Below, piece after piece: positions 28,623-36,431 of a stretch of DNA of 64,000 bases. Below the pieces are notes generated by a model. The model worked only from the letters and a program-made list of their open reading frames with translations, was not told the DNA's origin and made no database searches. Made by a program: the position numbers and the translations under genes. The number at the start of each line of letters is the position of its first letter. Position 1 is the first letter of the stretch. Source of the stretch: Legionella parisiensis (GTDB taxonomy: Bacteria > Pseudomonadota > Gammaproteobacteria > Legionellales > Legionellaceae); the NCBI RefSeq assembly GCF_001467945.1, contig NZ_LNYQ01000006.1:62001-126000 (forward strand), given 5' to 3'.

Positions 28623-29369
28623 ATGCAACATAATAATATTGTATTGATCACTGGGGGTACCGGAGATATAGGTACAGCAATTGCAAAGGAGTTGAACTCT
28701 TCTTACAAACATGTTTTTTCTCTCGATTTAGTTTCTGCAGAGAATGGAAAAGCATGGAAAAAAGAGCTCATGGATGAAGGATATAAGAATATCCATTTTC
28801 GTCACATGGATGTAACTGATTTTGAGCAATGCGGAGAGGTTATTTCTTCTATTATTGAAGAGTACGGCAATATCGATGTGCTAATTAATAATGCGGGCAT
28901 CACGCGAGATGCTGTATTTACAAAAATGACGAAACAACAATGGGATGAAGTATTAACAGTTAATCTTGATGGCATGTTTAATGTCACTCGTCATGTAGTT
29001 GACAATATGAGAGAACAGGAATCAGGGCGAATCGTTAATATTTCTTCAGTTAATGCGCAAAAAGGTCAATTTTCACAAGCTAATTATGCCGCCTCAAAAG
29101 CAGGTGTTTATGGTTTTACCAAAAGTTTGGCGCAAGAACTCATGAGTAAAAACATCACGGTGAACAGTCTTTCTCCTGGGTATGTGGATACTCGATTAAT
29201 GAAAGGTATCAGACCAGATATTTTAGAAGGGATTATCGCTCAAATCCCTGCGAAGCGTTTAGCACAGACTCAAGAAATTGCTTGGGCCGTAGAGTTTTTA
29301 ATTAGTGAGAAAAGTCGGTATATTACCGGAGCTAATCTTAGCGTGAACGGCGGGCTCCATATGTATTAA
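28623..29369 (+). CDS. phaB: Acetoacetyl-CoA reductase (second paralog)
   Basis: This 248-aa short-chain dehydrogenase is a tandem paralog of the preceding gene. It keeps the cofactor motif TGGTGDIG, NNAGITRDAVFTKM and the catalytic SSVNAQKGQFSQANYAASKA. The two proteins align along their length but differ widely, so the duplication is old rather than recent. The likely job is again (R)-3-hydroxybutyryl-CoA formation for PHB, possibly with different cofactor or chain-length preference. It is followed by phaR. Confidence 0.87.
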   Translation: MQHNNIVLITGGTGDIGTAIAKELNSSYKHVFSLDLVSAENGKAWKKELMDEGYKNIHFRHMDVTDFEQCGEVISSIIEEYGNIDVLINNAGITRDAVFTKMTKQQWDEVLTVNLDGMFNVTRHVVDNMREQESGRIVNISSVNAQKGQFSQANYAASKAGVYGFTKSLAQELMSKNITVNSLSPGYVDTRLMKGIRPDILEGIIAQIPAKRLAQTQEIAWAVEFLISEKSRYITGANLSVNGGLHMY

Positions 29370-29479
29370 TGAGATTGCATTCTATCTTTAATTAAAGCTC
29401 ATCCTTTTCCATTTTAGGAGGATGAAAAAAAGATAATGTTTTTAACAATGCAAAATAGCCTACACATCAAGAGAAAACT

Positions 29480-29878
29480 ATGATTCGATTAATAAAAAAA
29501 TACAAAAATCGTCGGCTTTATGATACCGAGACTAGTCAGTATATTACCCTTGAAGAATTGCAGCGTTATGTAGTAGAAGGGGTGCAATTTAAAGTGGAAG
29601 ACTCACTCACCGAGAAAGATTTAACGAATGCTATCTTGCTTCAAATTATTGTGGAAATGGAGGCTGGTTCAACTCAATTTTTATCTTCAGATATTTTGCG
29701 GCAAATCATTTCCCTAGCTAATCATCCTATGCATGCTTCTTTGAAACAGATGATGGAGCAAATGTTCCAAGTTATGGAAAAGCCTTTACAAAATAATCCC
29801 TATCGTCAGGCGACTGAAACTTGGAATCAGCAAATGCAAAAAATGATGCAGCAATGGCAGAGTTTATTTAAAGGTTAG
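29480..29878 (+). CDS. phaR: Polyhydroxyalkanoate synthesis regulator PhaR
   Basis: PhaR represses phasin and PHB genes and is titrated off DNA by PHB granules. The 132-aa protein starts with the conserved DNA-binding and granule-binding domain (IRLIKKYKNRRLYDTETSQY and ITLEELQRYV), followed by a helical accumulation-associated region and a Met/Gln-rich tail. Its position between phaB and a phasin gene matches the known regulatory circuit; the phasin promoter immediately downstream is a natural target. Confidence 0.92.
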   Translation: MIRLIKKYKNRRLYDTETSQYITLEELQRYVVEGVQFKVEDSLTEKDLTNAILLQIIVEMEAGSTQFLSSDILRQIISLANHPMHASLKQMMEQMFQVMEKPLQNNPYRQATETWNQQMQKMMQQWQSLFKG

Positions 29879-29964
29879 CTGTCGGGGTAAGTTTTAATGC
29901 AGTGGACTATAAGGTGATTTAATGATTTTTTATGGTGCATTGCAAAAAAAAATAGTCTAACCCA

Positions 29965-29994
29965 TTGACAAGTCTGTTCTCTATGGACTAATAT
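29965..29994 (+). promoter_or_regulatory. Phasin gene promoter
   Basis: A perfect TTGACA (29965–29970) is followed after 18 bases by TAATAT (29989–29994), 33 bases before the phasin ATG. It is one of the best −35 boxes in the window. PhaR control is inferred from position only. Confidence 0.6.
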
Positions 29995-30027
29995 TATATT
30001 GTGCGATGCAACATAGAGGAGAGTATC

Positions 30028-30318
30028 ATGGCTCAACAAAATTTCGAAAAATGGACTGAAATGGCTAAAAAATTGCAAGAGCCTTTTCAAGCTATAGCTG
30101 AATTGAATGTGAAAACTTTGCAAAGTATGCATTATTTAAAGCCTGAAGAGATTGCGGGTATTAAAAAGCCTGAAGAACTGTTGGAGAAGCAAATTAGTCT
30201 AGCTGTTGAAAATGGTCATAAAGCTTTAGATTACATGCAAAAATCTTTTCAAATTCTTGAGAAAGCAATGTTAGGTTTTGTTCACGAAGCTAAAAAAGCA
30301 TCTGAAGTAAAGCATTAA
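30028..30318 (+). CDS. Small phasin (PHB granule-associated protein)
   Basis: The 96-aa helical protein begins MAQQNFEKWTEMAKKLQEPF and has a phasin pattern of amphipathic helices with QxxxFQ-type repeats (AIAELNVKTLQSMHY and ALDYMQKSFQILEKAM). Phasins coat PHB granules and control their size. The ATG at 30028 has a strong GAGGAGAG site; the frame is open upstream from a GTG at 30001 that lacks one. It follows phaR, has its own promoter, and ends in a strong terminator. The PHB polymerase gene phaC is not in the window. Confidence 0.85.
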   Translation: MAQQNFEKWTEMAKKLQEPFQAIAELNVKTLQSMHYLKPEEIAGIKKPEELLEKQISLAVENGHKALDYMQKSFQILEKAMLGFVHEAKKASEVKH

Positions 30319-30333
30319 TTTAACTATCTTTTT

Positions 30334-30375
30334 AAAAAAGCAGTTCCAGTATTTAAACCTGAACTGCTTTTTTTA
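30334..30375 (+). terminator. Intrinsic terminator of the phasin gene
   Basis: AAAAAAGCAGTTC pairs with GAACTGCTTTTTTT around a 14-base loop (30347–30360). The stem is 8 bp plus A–T extension and is followed by a run of seven T. It lies about 15 bases after the phasin stop. Confidence 0.85.
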
Positions 30376-30576
30376 TTTTCGCTTAAAACATGCCAAATCT
30401 TTGATAGGGTTAGCATTTACCACTGGTTTTAGGCATAGAATCACGCAAAAAGCATATAATTTTTTAAAGGATCAGGAATTGATTCTCTGAAAAGGTGGTA
30501 TAGTCATTAAGAAATAATTGCTTAATTTTAAGTCAATAATATATTTTTTTTTAATGTTATTTTCAAGGAGGGTATT

Positions 30577-30666
30577 ATGCAAGTCGGAGAAATCATGACA
30601 TCTAACCCCGAACTCTTACTCACCACTGCTATAATTACGGAAGCAGCTAAAAAATTGCGAGAATGA
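30577..30666 (+). pseudogene. Remnant of a CBS-domain protein
   Basis: A good ribosome binding site (AAGGAGGG) precedes an ATG that encodes only 29 residues, MQVGEIMTSNPELL and so on to KKLRE, then TGA. This is the standard opening of a CBS-domain protein (VGEIMTSNPELL..TAIITEAAKKL), which normally runs on for 100 residues or more. The rest is absent; instead a small hairpin and a TTTTA microsatellite follow. I read it as a truncated gene that kept its translation start. A genuinely short peptide is less likely. Confidence 0.65.
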
Positions 30667-30691
30667 AACTCTGGGTTTTTACCCTAAAAGC

Positions 30692-30733
30692 TTATTTTAT
30701 TTTATTTTATTTTATTTTATTTTATTTTATTTT
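30692..30733. repeat. TTTTA pentanucleotide microsatellite
   Basis: The unit TTTTA recurs without interruption from 30692 to 30733, with A at every fifth position from 30694 to 30729, about eight copies. It lies 26 bases after the truncated CBS frame and about 100 bases from the end of the LigD-type gene. Slipped-strand copy-number change is likely at such tracts. Confidence 0.9.
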
Positions 30734-30834
30734 GTTGAGGTACGATATGGATGAAATAAAATGGACTTAAAATTATACACATAGAGTTATGGAAGTTTCT
30801 CATTAATCAATATAGCTTGACTAAAAATGGTGTA

Positions 30835-31782
30835 TTAATCAAATAGAGCATTTAACTCTATATGCCGATTGTATCTATTGAAATTTTTCCAAGGGTTTTC
30901 TTTCTCTCCTAAACGCTGAAATATATTTTTCAAATGATAGAATTGGGGGTGTAAGGAACTATCATTCAGCTCTTCCCACTCCAGGGGCGTTGCGATAGGA
31001 GCTCCCTTTTTGGCACGTAAAGAATAGGGTGCTACTGCTGTCATAGCATAATCATTCCGTAAAAAATCAATAAATACTTTATTTCCACGTTTATTTTTTC
31101 GTTGCTCCAACGTCGTTATTTGGGGATGTTGTTGATGCAGCTTTTCTGCTATTTTTCTTGAAATTTCTTTAATTTTAGTAAATTTGCAGCGTGCTTTGAT
31201 GGGCAAATGTATATGTAGGCCCCGGGAACCGGAAGTTTTGACAAAGGTTGTAAGTTCAAAATCATCAAATAGTTTTTTTAAAGCAAGTGCTGTTTCACGC
31301 ACTTTTTCAAAATCATCATCCTGTGGATCTAAATCAAAAATAATTTGATCGGGTTTTTCGATTGAAGAAATAGTTGATAGGGAAATGTGCAGCTCCAAGG
31401 TATTTTGTCCTGCCAAATAGACCAAAGACTTTTTAGAATGGATGCCCACCATGCTCATTTCTGAATTTTCTTGTACGGTAGGTACCGTAAATTGTTTAAT
31501 ATAATCAGGAAAATAATGAGGGCGATGTTTGTTATAAAAACCCTCCTGATTAATACCATCAGGGTATCGTTTCAGACTGATCGGTCTATTTTTTACAAAA
31601 GGAAGAAGGTAATCTGCGATATTATAATAATACTCTGCGATTTCTTTCTTAGAAATCTTGTCATCTGGATAAAGTTGTTTATCTGGATGAGAGATGTCAA
31701 CACCAGTAATTTCCATAGGGTTTCTCCCAAGAGGTTTGTAATACCGATTATTTGTGTTCTTCTCGGTGTACTTCTTTTGCAT
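30835..31782 (-). CDS. Stand-alone LigD-type DNA polymerase/primase domain protein
   Basis: The 315-aa product is the polymerase domain found in bacterial NHEJ ligase D, a member of the archaeo-eukaryotic primase superfamily. It has the domain order TGVDISHPDKQLYP, KRYPDGINQEGFYNKH, the metal-binding IFDLDP (two Asp), SGSRGLHIHLP, and DFLRNDYAMTAVAPYSLRA with the third Asp. No ligase, phosphoesterase or Ku gene is nearby. The ATG at 31782 has AAAGGA at a good distance; ATG at 31716 (MEITGVDIS) is also well supported and gives 293 aa. Fill-in or ribonucleotide addition at breaks is the likely reaction. Confidence 0.88.
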   Translation of the reverse strand: MQKKYTEKNTNNRYYKPLGRNPMEITGVDISHPDKQLYPDDKISKKEIAEYYYNIADYLLPFVKNRPISLKRYPDGINQEGFYNKHRPHYFPDYIKQFTVPTVQENSEMSMVGIHSKKSLVYLAGQNTLELHISLSTISSIEKPDQIIFDLDPQDDDFEKVRETALALKKLFDDFELTTFVKTSGSRGLHIHLPIKARCKFTKIKEISRKIAEKLHQQHPQITTLEQRKNKRGNKVFIDFLRNDYAMTAVAPYSLRAKKGAPIATPLEWEELNDSSLHPQFYHLKNIFQRLGEKENPWKNFNRYNRHIELNALFD

Positions 31783-32274
31783 CCTTGTCCTTTCGAAGCA
31801 CCGAAAAAACAGGGATGTATTAATTTTCCAGGTTACGTTCGCATCGGTTTTTAAATAAATCATATTGCCAACAGCTGGCATTTTTGAATTACAGAGATAT
31901 TTTCCTTATTCTTTGCAGTTGTTCCTTGATGCTCTTTGGTTTTCCTAACCTGCTTGTTGCTGATCATTTTTTTAACTGTCTTTTGTTGGACATTATTTAA
32001 TCCTTGTTTTTGTGATATAGAATAAACTTTAACTCGACTCTTAGGCCAAGTTAAGGTCAGATAAATTATTTTCTTATAACTTAATTGATATTATGGACAA
32101 TAAAATCACAATATATGAAGTTATTGTTCTATTAATTAAATTTGAACAAAATAATCTAATCAATGGGTGTTTCTAGCGTTGGGAAAAAATACTTTTTTAG
32201 TTTTCTACAAGAGGATACAATGCCCCAAGATGAGAATGATTCTATGAATGAGATTACTAAAATGGGGGCATTGG
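31783..32274. other. Divergent intergenic region before lptF
   Basis: These 490 bases lie between the LigD-type gene (minus) and lptF (plus). On the minus strand a roughly 75-codon open stretch rich in Lys and Gln, with no start codon near its beginning, runs into the LigD-type start region. On the plus strand a 26-codon frame overlaps the lptF start. No RNA gene or consensus promoter was recognised. Confidence 0.5.
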
Positions 32275-32300
32275 GTGATCATTTTTCGTTATTTAGCTAA
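32220..32300 (+). CDS. Possible 26-residue upstream peptide overlapping lptF
   Basis: An ATG at 32220 with AGAGGA 5 bases before it opens a 26-codon frame (start MPQDENDSMNEITKMGALGD) that ends at 32300, inside lptF in another frame. Its ribosome binding site is better than that of either lptF start candidate, so lptF may be translated by coupling to it. No homolog is known to me. Confidence 0.35.
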   Translation: MPQDENDSMNEITKMGALGDHFSLFS

Positions 32301-33354
32301 AGAAGTGTTTATCACTTTGATTTCGCTAACCTCCATACTGGTGTTAATTTTTCTGAGTAATCAGCTAATTCAATATCTCAACAGGGCTGCCTCTGGAAGT
32401 ATTCCTGGTGTTATTATTATGAAGTTAATGATATTGGAATTGCCTACTTTACTGAGCTTCTTGGTTCCATTAGGTTTTTATATCGCCATGTTGCTTGCAT
32501 ATGGTCGTTTATATGCTGAAAGTGAGATGACAGTATTAGGGGCTTGTGGTTATGGACCAAATCAATTATTAAAACACAGTTTTATAATGGCTACAGGGGT
32601 AGCCATTATTGTTGCTGTGATAATGATTTGGGGAAGTCCTTTAATTTATATCGAACGAGCCAAGTTGTTACGTAGTACGGGAATACAAACTTTAGTACAA
32701 ACGATTATGCCTGGACGTTTCCATGCTATAAATGATGGTCAGGAAGTATTTTATGTCCAATCTATGAGTCGTGATCATACTAAGGCAAAGCAAATATTTC
32801 TCGCAAAAAAAAGCTCTGTAAATGAACGAACACGTTGGGATATATTATGGGCTGATCAAGCCTTTGCTGAAACGGATGCAAAAACAGGGGAGGACTACAT
32901 TATCTTGGAAAATGGTAAAGAATACCAAGGGACTCCTGGTCAGGCGGATTATCAAGTTGCAGAATTTGGCCAATATAAAGCACGGTTACCGCACCCCGTA
33001 ATTAAAATTTCTGATGATCTTCGCACAATAAGCACTGCAAGTTTATTACCTTATAATAATGAAAACGTTGCCAAGGCTGCTGAATTACAATGGCGTTTAT
33101 CGGTACCAATCATGGTATTTACTTTGACTTTAATTGCTGTTCCTTTGAGTCGTATTAACCCTCGTTCAGGAAAATATGCCAAGTTATTACCCGCAATTAT
33201 TGTTTATATTGTATATGCAAATTTATTGTTCATTGCGCGTGATGTAATGATTTCCGGAAAAACCCCACAATGGATAGGTTTATGGTGGGTACATCTGATT
33301 GTTATTAGTTTTGGATTATTTCTAAACTGGCGTAATCAGGTGAAGTTGGCATAA
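32275..33354 (+). CDS. lptF: LPS export permease LptF
   Basis: LptF and LptG form the membrane part of the LptB2FG ABC transporter, which pulls LPS from the inner membrane toward LptC and LptA. The protein has an N-terminal span (FRYLAKEVFITLISLTSIL), the LAYGRLYAESEMTVLGACG coupling-helix region, a periplasmic beta-jellyroll domain (about residues 130–260) and three C-terminal spans. The GTG at 32275 gives 359 aa and begins at the usual family position (VIIFRYL); an ATG at 32248 would add nine residues. It ends 2 bases before lptG. Confidence 0.93.
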   Translation: MIIFRYLAKEVFITLISLTSILVLIFLSNQLIQYLNRAASGSIPGVIIMKLMILELPTLLSFLVPLGFYIAMLLAYGRLYAESEMTVLGACGYGPNQLLKHSFIMATGVAIIVAVIMIWGSPLIYIERAKLLRSTGIQTLVQTIMPGRFHAINDGQEVFYVQSMSRDHTKAKQIFLAKKSSVNERTRWDILWADQAFAETDAKTGEDYIILENGKEYQGTPGQADYQVAEFGQYKARLPHPVIKISDDLRTISTASLLPYNNENVAKAAELQWRLSVPIMVFTLTLIAVPLSRINPRSGKYAKLLPAIIVYIVYANLLFIARDVMISGKTPQWIGLWWVHLIVISFGLFLNWRNQVKLA

Positions 33355-33356
33355 GC

Positions 33357-34421
33357 ATGAAAATATTAGATCGCTACATTGCAAAAACAGTTCTTAGCTC
33401 TATTGGGTTAGTCACATTAATGTTAGTAGGGCTGCAAATTTTTATTTTATTTGTCGGTGAAATAGGTGATTTAGGACGAGCTGATTATGGCATTGTTCAG
33501 GCAATTTTCTTTATTTTGTTACAAATGCCCTATCAAATCTATTTATTTTTTCCCATGGCAAGTCTTCTTGGCTGTTTGATTGGGCTTGGGATTTTGGCCA
33601 ATCATAGCGAATTGGTCATAATGCGTGCTACAGGAATGTCTATTGGGCAAGTCACTTGGGCAGTTTTAAAGGCATCGGTATTACTTATCGTATTGGTTAC
33701 TGTACTGGGGGAAACTTTAGTACCCTATTTATCCCATTATTCCAATGACTACAAGACTGCTGCAGTCAGTGGAGGGCAAACTTTAAGAACCTCACAGGGG
33801 TCTTGGATGCGCTATGGAAATGATTTTATTTCTGTCGGACTCATACAGCCCAAAAATGTCCTCAATAACATTTATCAATTTCGTTTTGATGAGCATCATC
33901 ATTTAAAAATGTCTCGTTTTATTTATGAGGCGAGATATACCCCTACAGGTTGGGTTGCTTATGGGATACAACAAACAGATTTTGATGCAGATCAAACCAA
34001 AGTTCAGACTTTTACTTCCCTTCCTTGGGACGTGTACGTAAAACCAAAAATCTTAATGATTAGCAGTGTTGAACCTGATGAAATGACCTTAAAAGAATTG
34101 AATCGCTACATTCGGGAGCAGAAACACAATCATCAGAATGTGCATAATTATCAGTTTGCTTTTTTACAACGGATTATTCAACCGTTTACGACCATGGTAA
34201 TGATGATCCTCGCCATCCCGTTTATTTTTGGTCCATTGCGCTCAACGACTATGGGGTCGAAATTGTTGGTGGGGGCCGCAGTGGGATTTAGCTTTCATAT
34301 CTTGAGCCGCTTTTTTGGTCCGCTCAGCACGGTATTTCAGTTGCCGCCTGAATTAGCTGCTTTGGGCCCAACTTTTATTTTCGCACTATTGGGCTTGTAT
34401 TTGATGAGAAGAGTGAGATAA
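33357..34421 (+). CDS. lptG: LPS export permease LptG
   Basis: LptG is the partner of LptF in LPS export. The 354-aa protein starts MKILDRYIAKTVLSSIGLV, a typical family opening, and has the HSELVIMRATGMSIGQV coupling helix, a periplasmic beta domain and three terminal spans ending in LGLYLMRRVR. It follows lptF by 2 bases and ends at a symmetrical terminator. Confidence 0.94.
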   Translation: MKILDRYIAKTVLSSIGLVTLMLVGLQIFILFVGEIGDLGRADYGIVQAIFFILLQMPYQIYLFFPMASLLGCLIGLGILANHSELVIMRATGMSIGQVTWAVLKASVLLIVLVTVLGETLVPYLSHYSNDYKTAAVSGGQTLRTSQGSWMRYGNDFISVGLIQPKNVLNNIYQFRFDEHHHLKMSRFIYEARYTPTGWVAYGIQQTDFDADQTKVQTFTSLPWDVYVKPKILMISSVEPDEMTLKELNRYIREQKHNHQNVHNYQFAFLQRIIQPFTTMVMMILAIPFIFGPLRSTTMGSKLLVGAAVGFSFHILSRFFGPLSTVFQLPPELAALGPTFIFALLGLYLMRRVR

Positions 34422-34423
34422 AC

Positions 34424-34440
34424 GTGTAAGTTACTTACAC
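34424..34440. terminator. Terminator shared by lptG and a convergent small frame
   Basis: GTGTAAGT and ACTTACAC are 8-bp perfect complements around one central T, followed by TCTTTTGTTTT. It begins 2 bases after the lptG stop and overlaps the stop of the small minus-strand frame at 34431, so it can act in both directions. Confidence 0.65.
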
Positions 34441-34652
34441 TCTTTTGTTTTCTCACTACGGATCTCTAACTTTCCTGAATATGTTAATTTCTTATTTCTT
34501 TTACTCATTTCGCAGAGTACTAAAAGGGTCGATTGATCATAGGGTAAGGTTCTGTTAATGGAACTCGTCAAATTCTCTTTAGCGCCACTGCCAGTTAAAT
34601 CGATGGAAGTAGCTATGTGGGTATCAGAAGTTTGGTCAAGTTTTAAAGCCAT
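34431..34652 (-). CDS. Small unknown protein next to the RtcB/radical SAM cassette
   Basis: The 73-aa frame (start MALKLDQTSDTHIATSIDLT) lies in the gap between lptG and the cassette and is divergent from the 121-aa gene. Its composition looks like real protein, with many Thr, Ser, Lys and Glu and two Cys, but no family is recognised and no clear ribosome binding site precedes it. Its position makes it worth testing as a partner or substrate of the cassette, though it may be a chance frame. Confidence 0.4.
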   Translation of the reverse strand: MALKLDQTSDTHIATSIDLTGSGAKENLTSSINRTLPYDQSTLLVLCEMSKRNKKLTYSGKLEIRSEKTKECK

Positions 34653-34716
34653 ACTTTGTATAAATATTATATGGTGATGCTTTTCTATAGTTTTTTTTGG
34701 TTCTTTAAAAATTGTC

Positions 34717-34722
34717 TATACT
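34717..34722 (+). promoter_or_regulatory. Possible −10 box for the RtcB/radical SAM cassette
   Basis: TATACT lies 48 bases before the 121-aa gene. The region where a −35 box is expected is T-rich without a clear hexamer, so the promoter is either weak or activator-dependent. Confidence 0.3.
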
Positions 34723-34769
34723 TAATATCAGTAACAAACAATAAAAGTTCACTTTGTAGGAGACTACTT

Positions 34770-35135
34770 ATGACTAGCCACATTGATGATACACCCTCTG
34801 AACCTACTTATACTTCCACTTCATACAAAGTGCAGTACCAAAAAGCTAAAGAAACCCCTGAACAAAAACTAATTAGAGAATTAGAGACCCAACTGAGTGA
34901 AGTCCAAGGTAAAAAAGGTGAAAGGCATGAACACAAAGCTAATGTAATTAAGGCTGCTCTTGATTTTCTTAAAGAACAAGACCCTATGGAACGGCAGGAA
35001 AAACGTAGGGAATTAACTGAGGCAATTCGCGACAATCCTAAATATGACAAGGCCTTATTTAGTAGCAAAACAAAAGATTTAATTGATCAGGTGGTAAATG
35101 CACATCCAGATAATTCACAGTCATATAATCTTTAA
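34770..35135 (+). CDS. Small charged helical protein, first gene of the RtcB/radical SAM cassette
   Basis: The 121-aa protein starts MTSHIDDTPSEPTYTSTSYK, with TAGGAG before the ATG at 34770; the frame is open further upstream but without a good start. After a Thr/Ser/Tyr-rich head (residues 1–25) it is strongly helical and charged (Lys, Glu, Arg, Gln) from about 28 to 110 and ends PDNSQSYNL. It has no Cys, no signal peptide and no membrane span. It is followed by the RtcB-like gene after 12 bases, so it is probably the operon's first gene. It could be a substrate, a chaperone or an RNA-binding partner of the two enzymes; none of these is proven. Confidence 0.75.
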   Translation: MTSHIDDTPSEPTYTSTSYKVQYQKAKETPEQKLIRELETQLSEVQGKKGERHEHKANVIKAALDFLKEQDPMERQEKRRELTEAIRDNPKYDKALFSSKTKDLIDQVVNAHPDNSQSYNL

Positions 35136-35147
35136 TATTATAAGACA

Positions 35148-36431
35148 ATGAACAGTGCATTAGTTAGGACGTATGCTGCGTCAAACCTGAAAAATTATTT
35201 TTATAGTACCCAGGTAATGAAAAAGGTTTCAGAGGTCTTGAGTTTTTTAATGCCTAATCATGAGTTACATTTATTTCCTGAGGCTACGATCAAAACGAAT
35301 AAACTACCCAATGGCCTGCTCATAAAAAGTGAGTTGGGTAAAACTATGCTTATGCCAGCTATTTTACGTGATCCAGGATGTGGTTTTTTGCTTTTTCACA
35401 TTAAAAATATTAATGCTGATTCTTCAATAGATGTTGCTCACTCCGTCTTAAAATTTTGTAGAAAACTAGAAAAAACAAGGATCCAATTAGATAATAGCTG
35501 GCATGATATTCTTTGTTGTGGAATTAATCATTTAAATAAGGCTAATGAATATCCTCATAATTATTTTTCCATTGATCTTAAGTTTCTTTATTTGGATATC
35601 GAGTTGGGCCGGCTCAATAGAGATATCAATAATATAACTAATACTCTTGAGTTAAAGACAGTGCAACCCTTGTCTATGACTAGAAGACACAATGAGTTGT
35701 TTGGTTTTCTTCACACTGGCAGTGAATATTTTCCAGAATACATCCATAAGCATTGGTCTAGAGTTGCAGCGGATTACAGCTATCGAAATGGATTATCAAC
35801 GCTTAATGCAATGAACCAAGGTATGTATGGTTTTCCTGATTCGATAGAGGAGGCTTATGAATACCAACAAGAATTAAAAGCGGCAATGAATTACTGCGTT
35901 TTTAAACGCTATTGGATTTTTAATCAATTAAAAAGATACCTCCATGAACAGCATAAAGATGTTGAAATCACTGTTCTGAGCGATAATTGTCATGCTGGTT
36001 TATTCGAAATGAAAAAAAATGATAAAAAGTACTTGTTGCAATCTAGGGGAGTGCAACTCCTTATTAATGGACAAACTCCCTATTTAATGGCCGGACATAA
36101 AGAATCTGAGTCTTTTCTATTGAAAGGATATTCGGGTAAAGAACTGGCTTATCTTGGTCATGGAACCAGTTACTCAATTGATCGCAACTTTAAATACGCT
36201 GAGTTATTGGGGCGTCAAAAAGTAGCGCAATCTTTAAATCAATTAAAATATATAATGACTAATACCAAACTAGAGGAGGATAAATGTTTAGCTTATACCT
36301 ATAACATTCAAAAACAAAAAGAGTATTTAGAACAGTCTTCTTTAAATTTTAGTCCATTATATCCACTGGTTAATTATCAAGGCCCCTATTTACGTCGAGT
36401 ACTCAATCATGACAATAAATCACAACACTGA
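35148..36431 (+). CDS. Divergent RtcB-family protein
   Basis: RtcB is a Mn/GTP-dependent RNA ligase that joins 3'-phosphate ends through a guanylated His. This 427-aa protein follows the family order. DPGCGF supplies Asp75 and Cys78, in place of the usual DIGCGM. A His-rich segment has His181 and His189 (LHTGS, like HSGSR). His282 is in SDNCHAGLFE, followed by QSRGVQLL in place of HRKGAT. PYLMAGHKESESFLLKG stands where RtcB has PGSMGTxSYVLxG, and LGHGTSYSIDR keeps the candidate guanylated His338 but not the GAGR that normally follows. The C-terminus (SPLYPLVNYQG) also matches. It overlaps a radical SAM gene by 23 bases. Ligase activity is uncertain. Confidence 0.82.
   Translation: MNSALVRTYAASNLKNYFYSTQVMKKVSEVLSFLMPNHELHLFPEATIKTNKLPNGLLIKSELGKTMLMPAILRDPGCGFLLFHIKNINADSSIDVAHSVLKFCRKLEKTRIQLDNSWHDILCCGINHLNKANEYPHNYFSIDLKFLYLDIELGRLNRDINNITNTLELKTVQPLSMTRRHNELFGFLHTGSEYFPEYIHKHWSRVAADYSYRNGLSTLNAMNQGMYGFPDSIEEAYEYQQELKAAMNYCVFKRYWIFNQLKRYLHEQHKDVEITVLSDNCHAGLFEMKKNDKKYLLQSRGVQLLINGQTPYLMAGHKESESFLLKGYSGKELAYLGHGTSYSIDRNFKYAELLGRQKVAQSLNQLKYIMTNTKLEEDKCLAYTYNIQKQKEYLEQSSLNFSPLYPLVNYQGPYLRRVLNHDNKSQH

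Noticed and set aside
29399-29425. Inverted repeat TCATCCT/AGGATGA after the second phaB gene
   Set aside because: It is followed by A rather than T on the plus strand and has little stability, so no terminator was called.
30692-30733. Short tandem repeat considered as a CRISPR array
   Set aside because: The unit is 5 bases with no spacers, so it is a microsatellite. No cas gene is present in the window.
31471-31854. Plus-strand frame of 127 codons with hydrophobic stretches
   Set aside because: It overlaps the LigD-type gene on the other strand, and the hydrophobic segments arise from complementing its Lys/Glu-rich codons.
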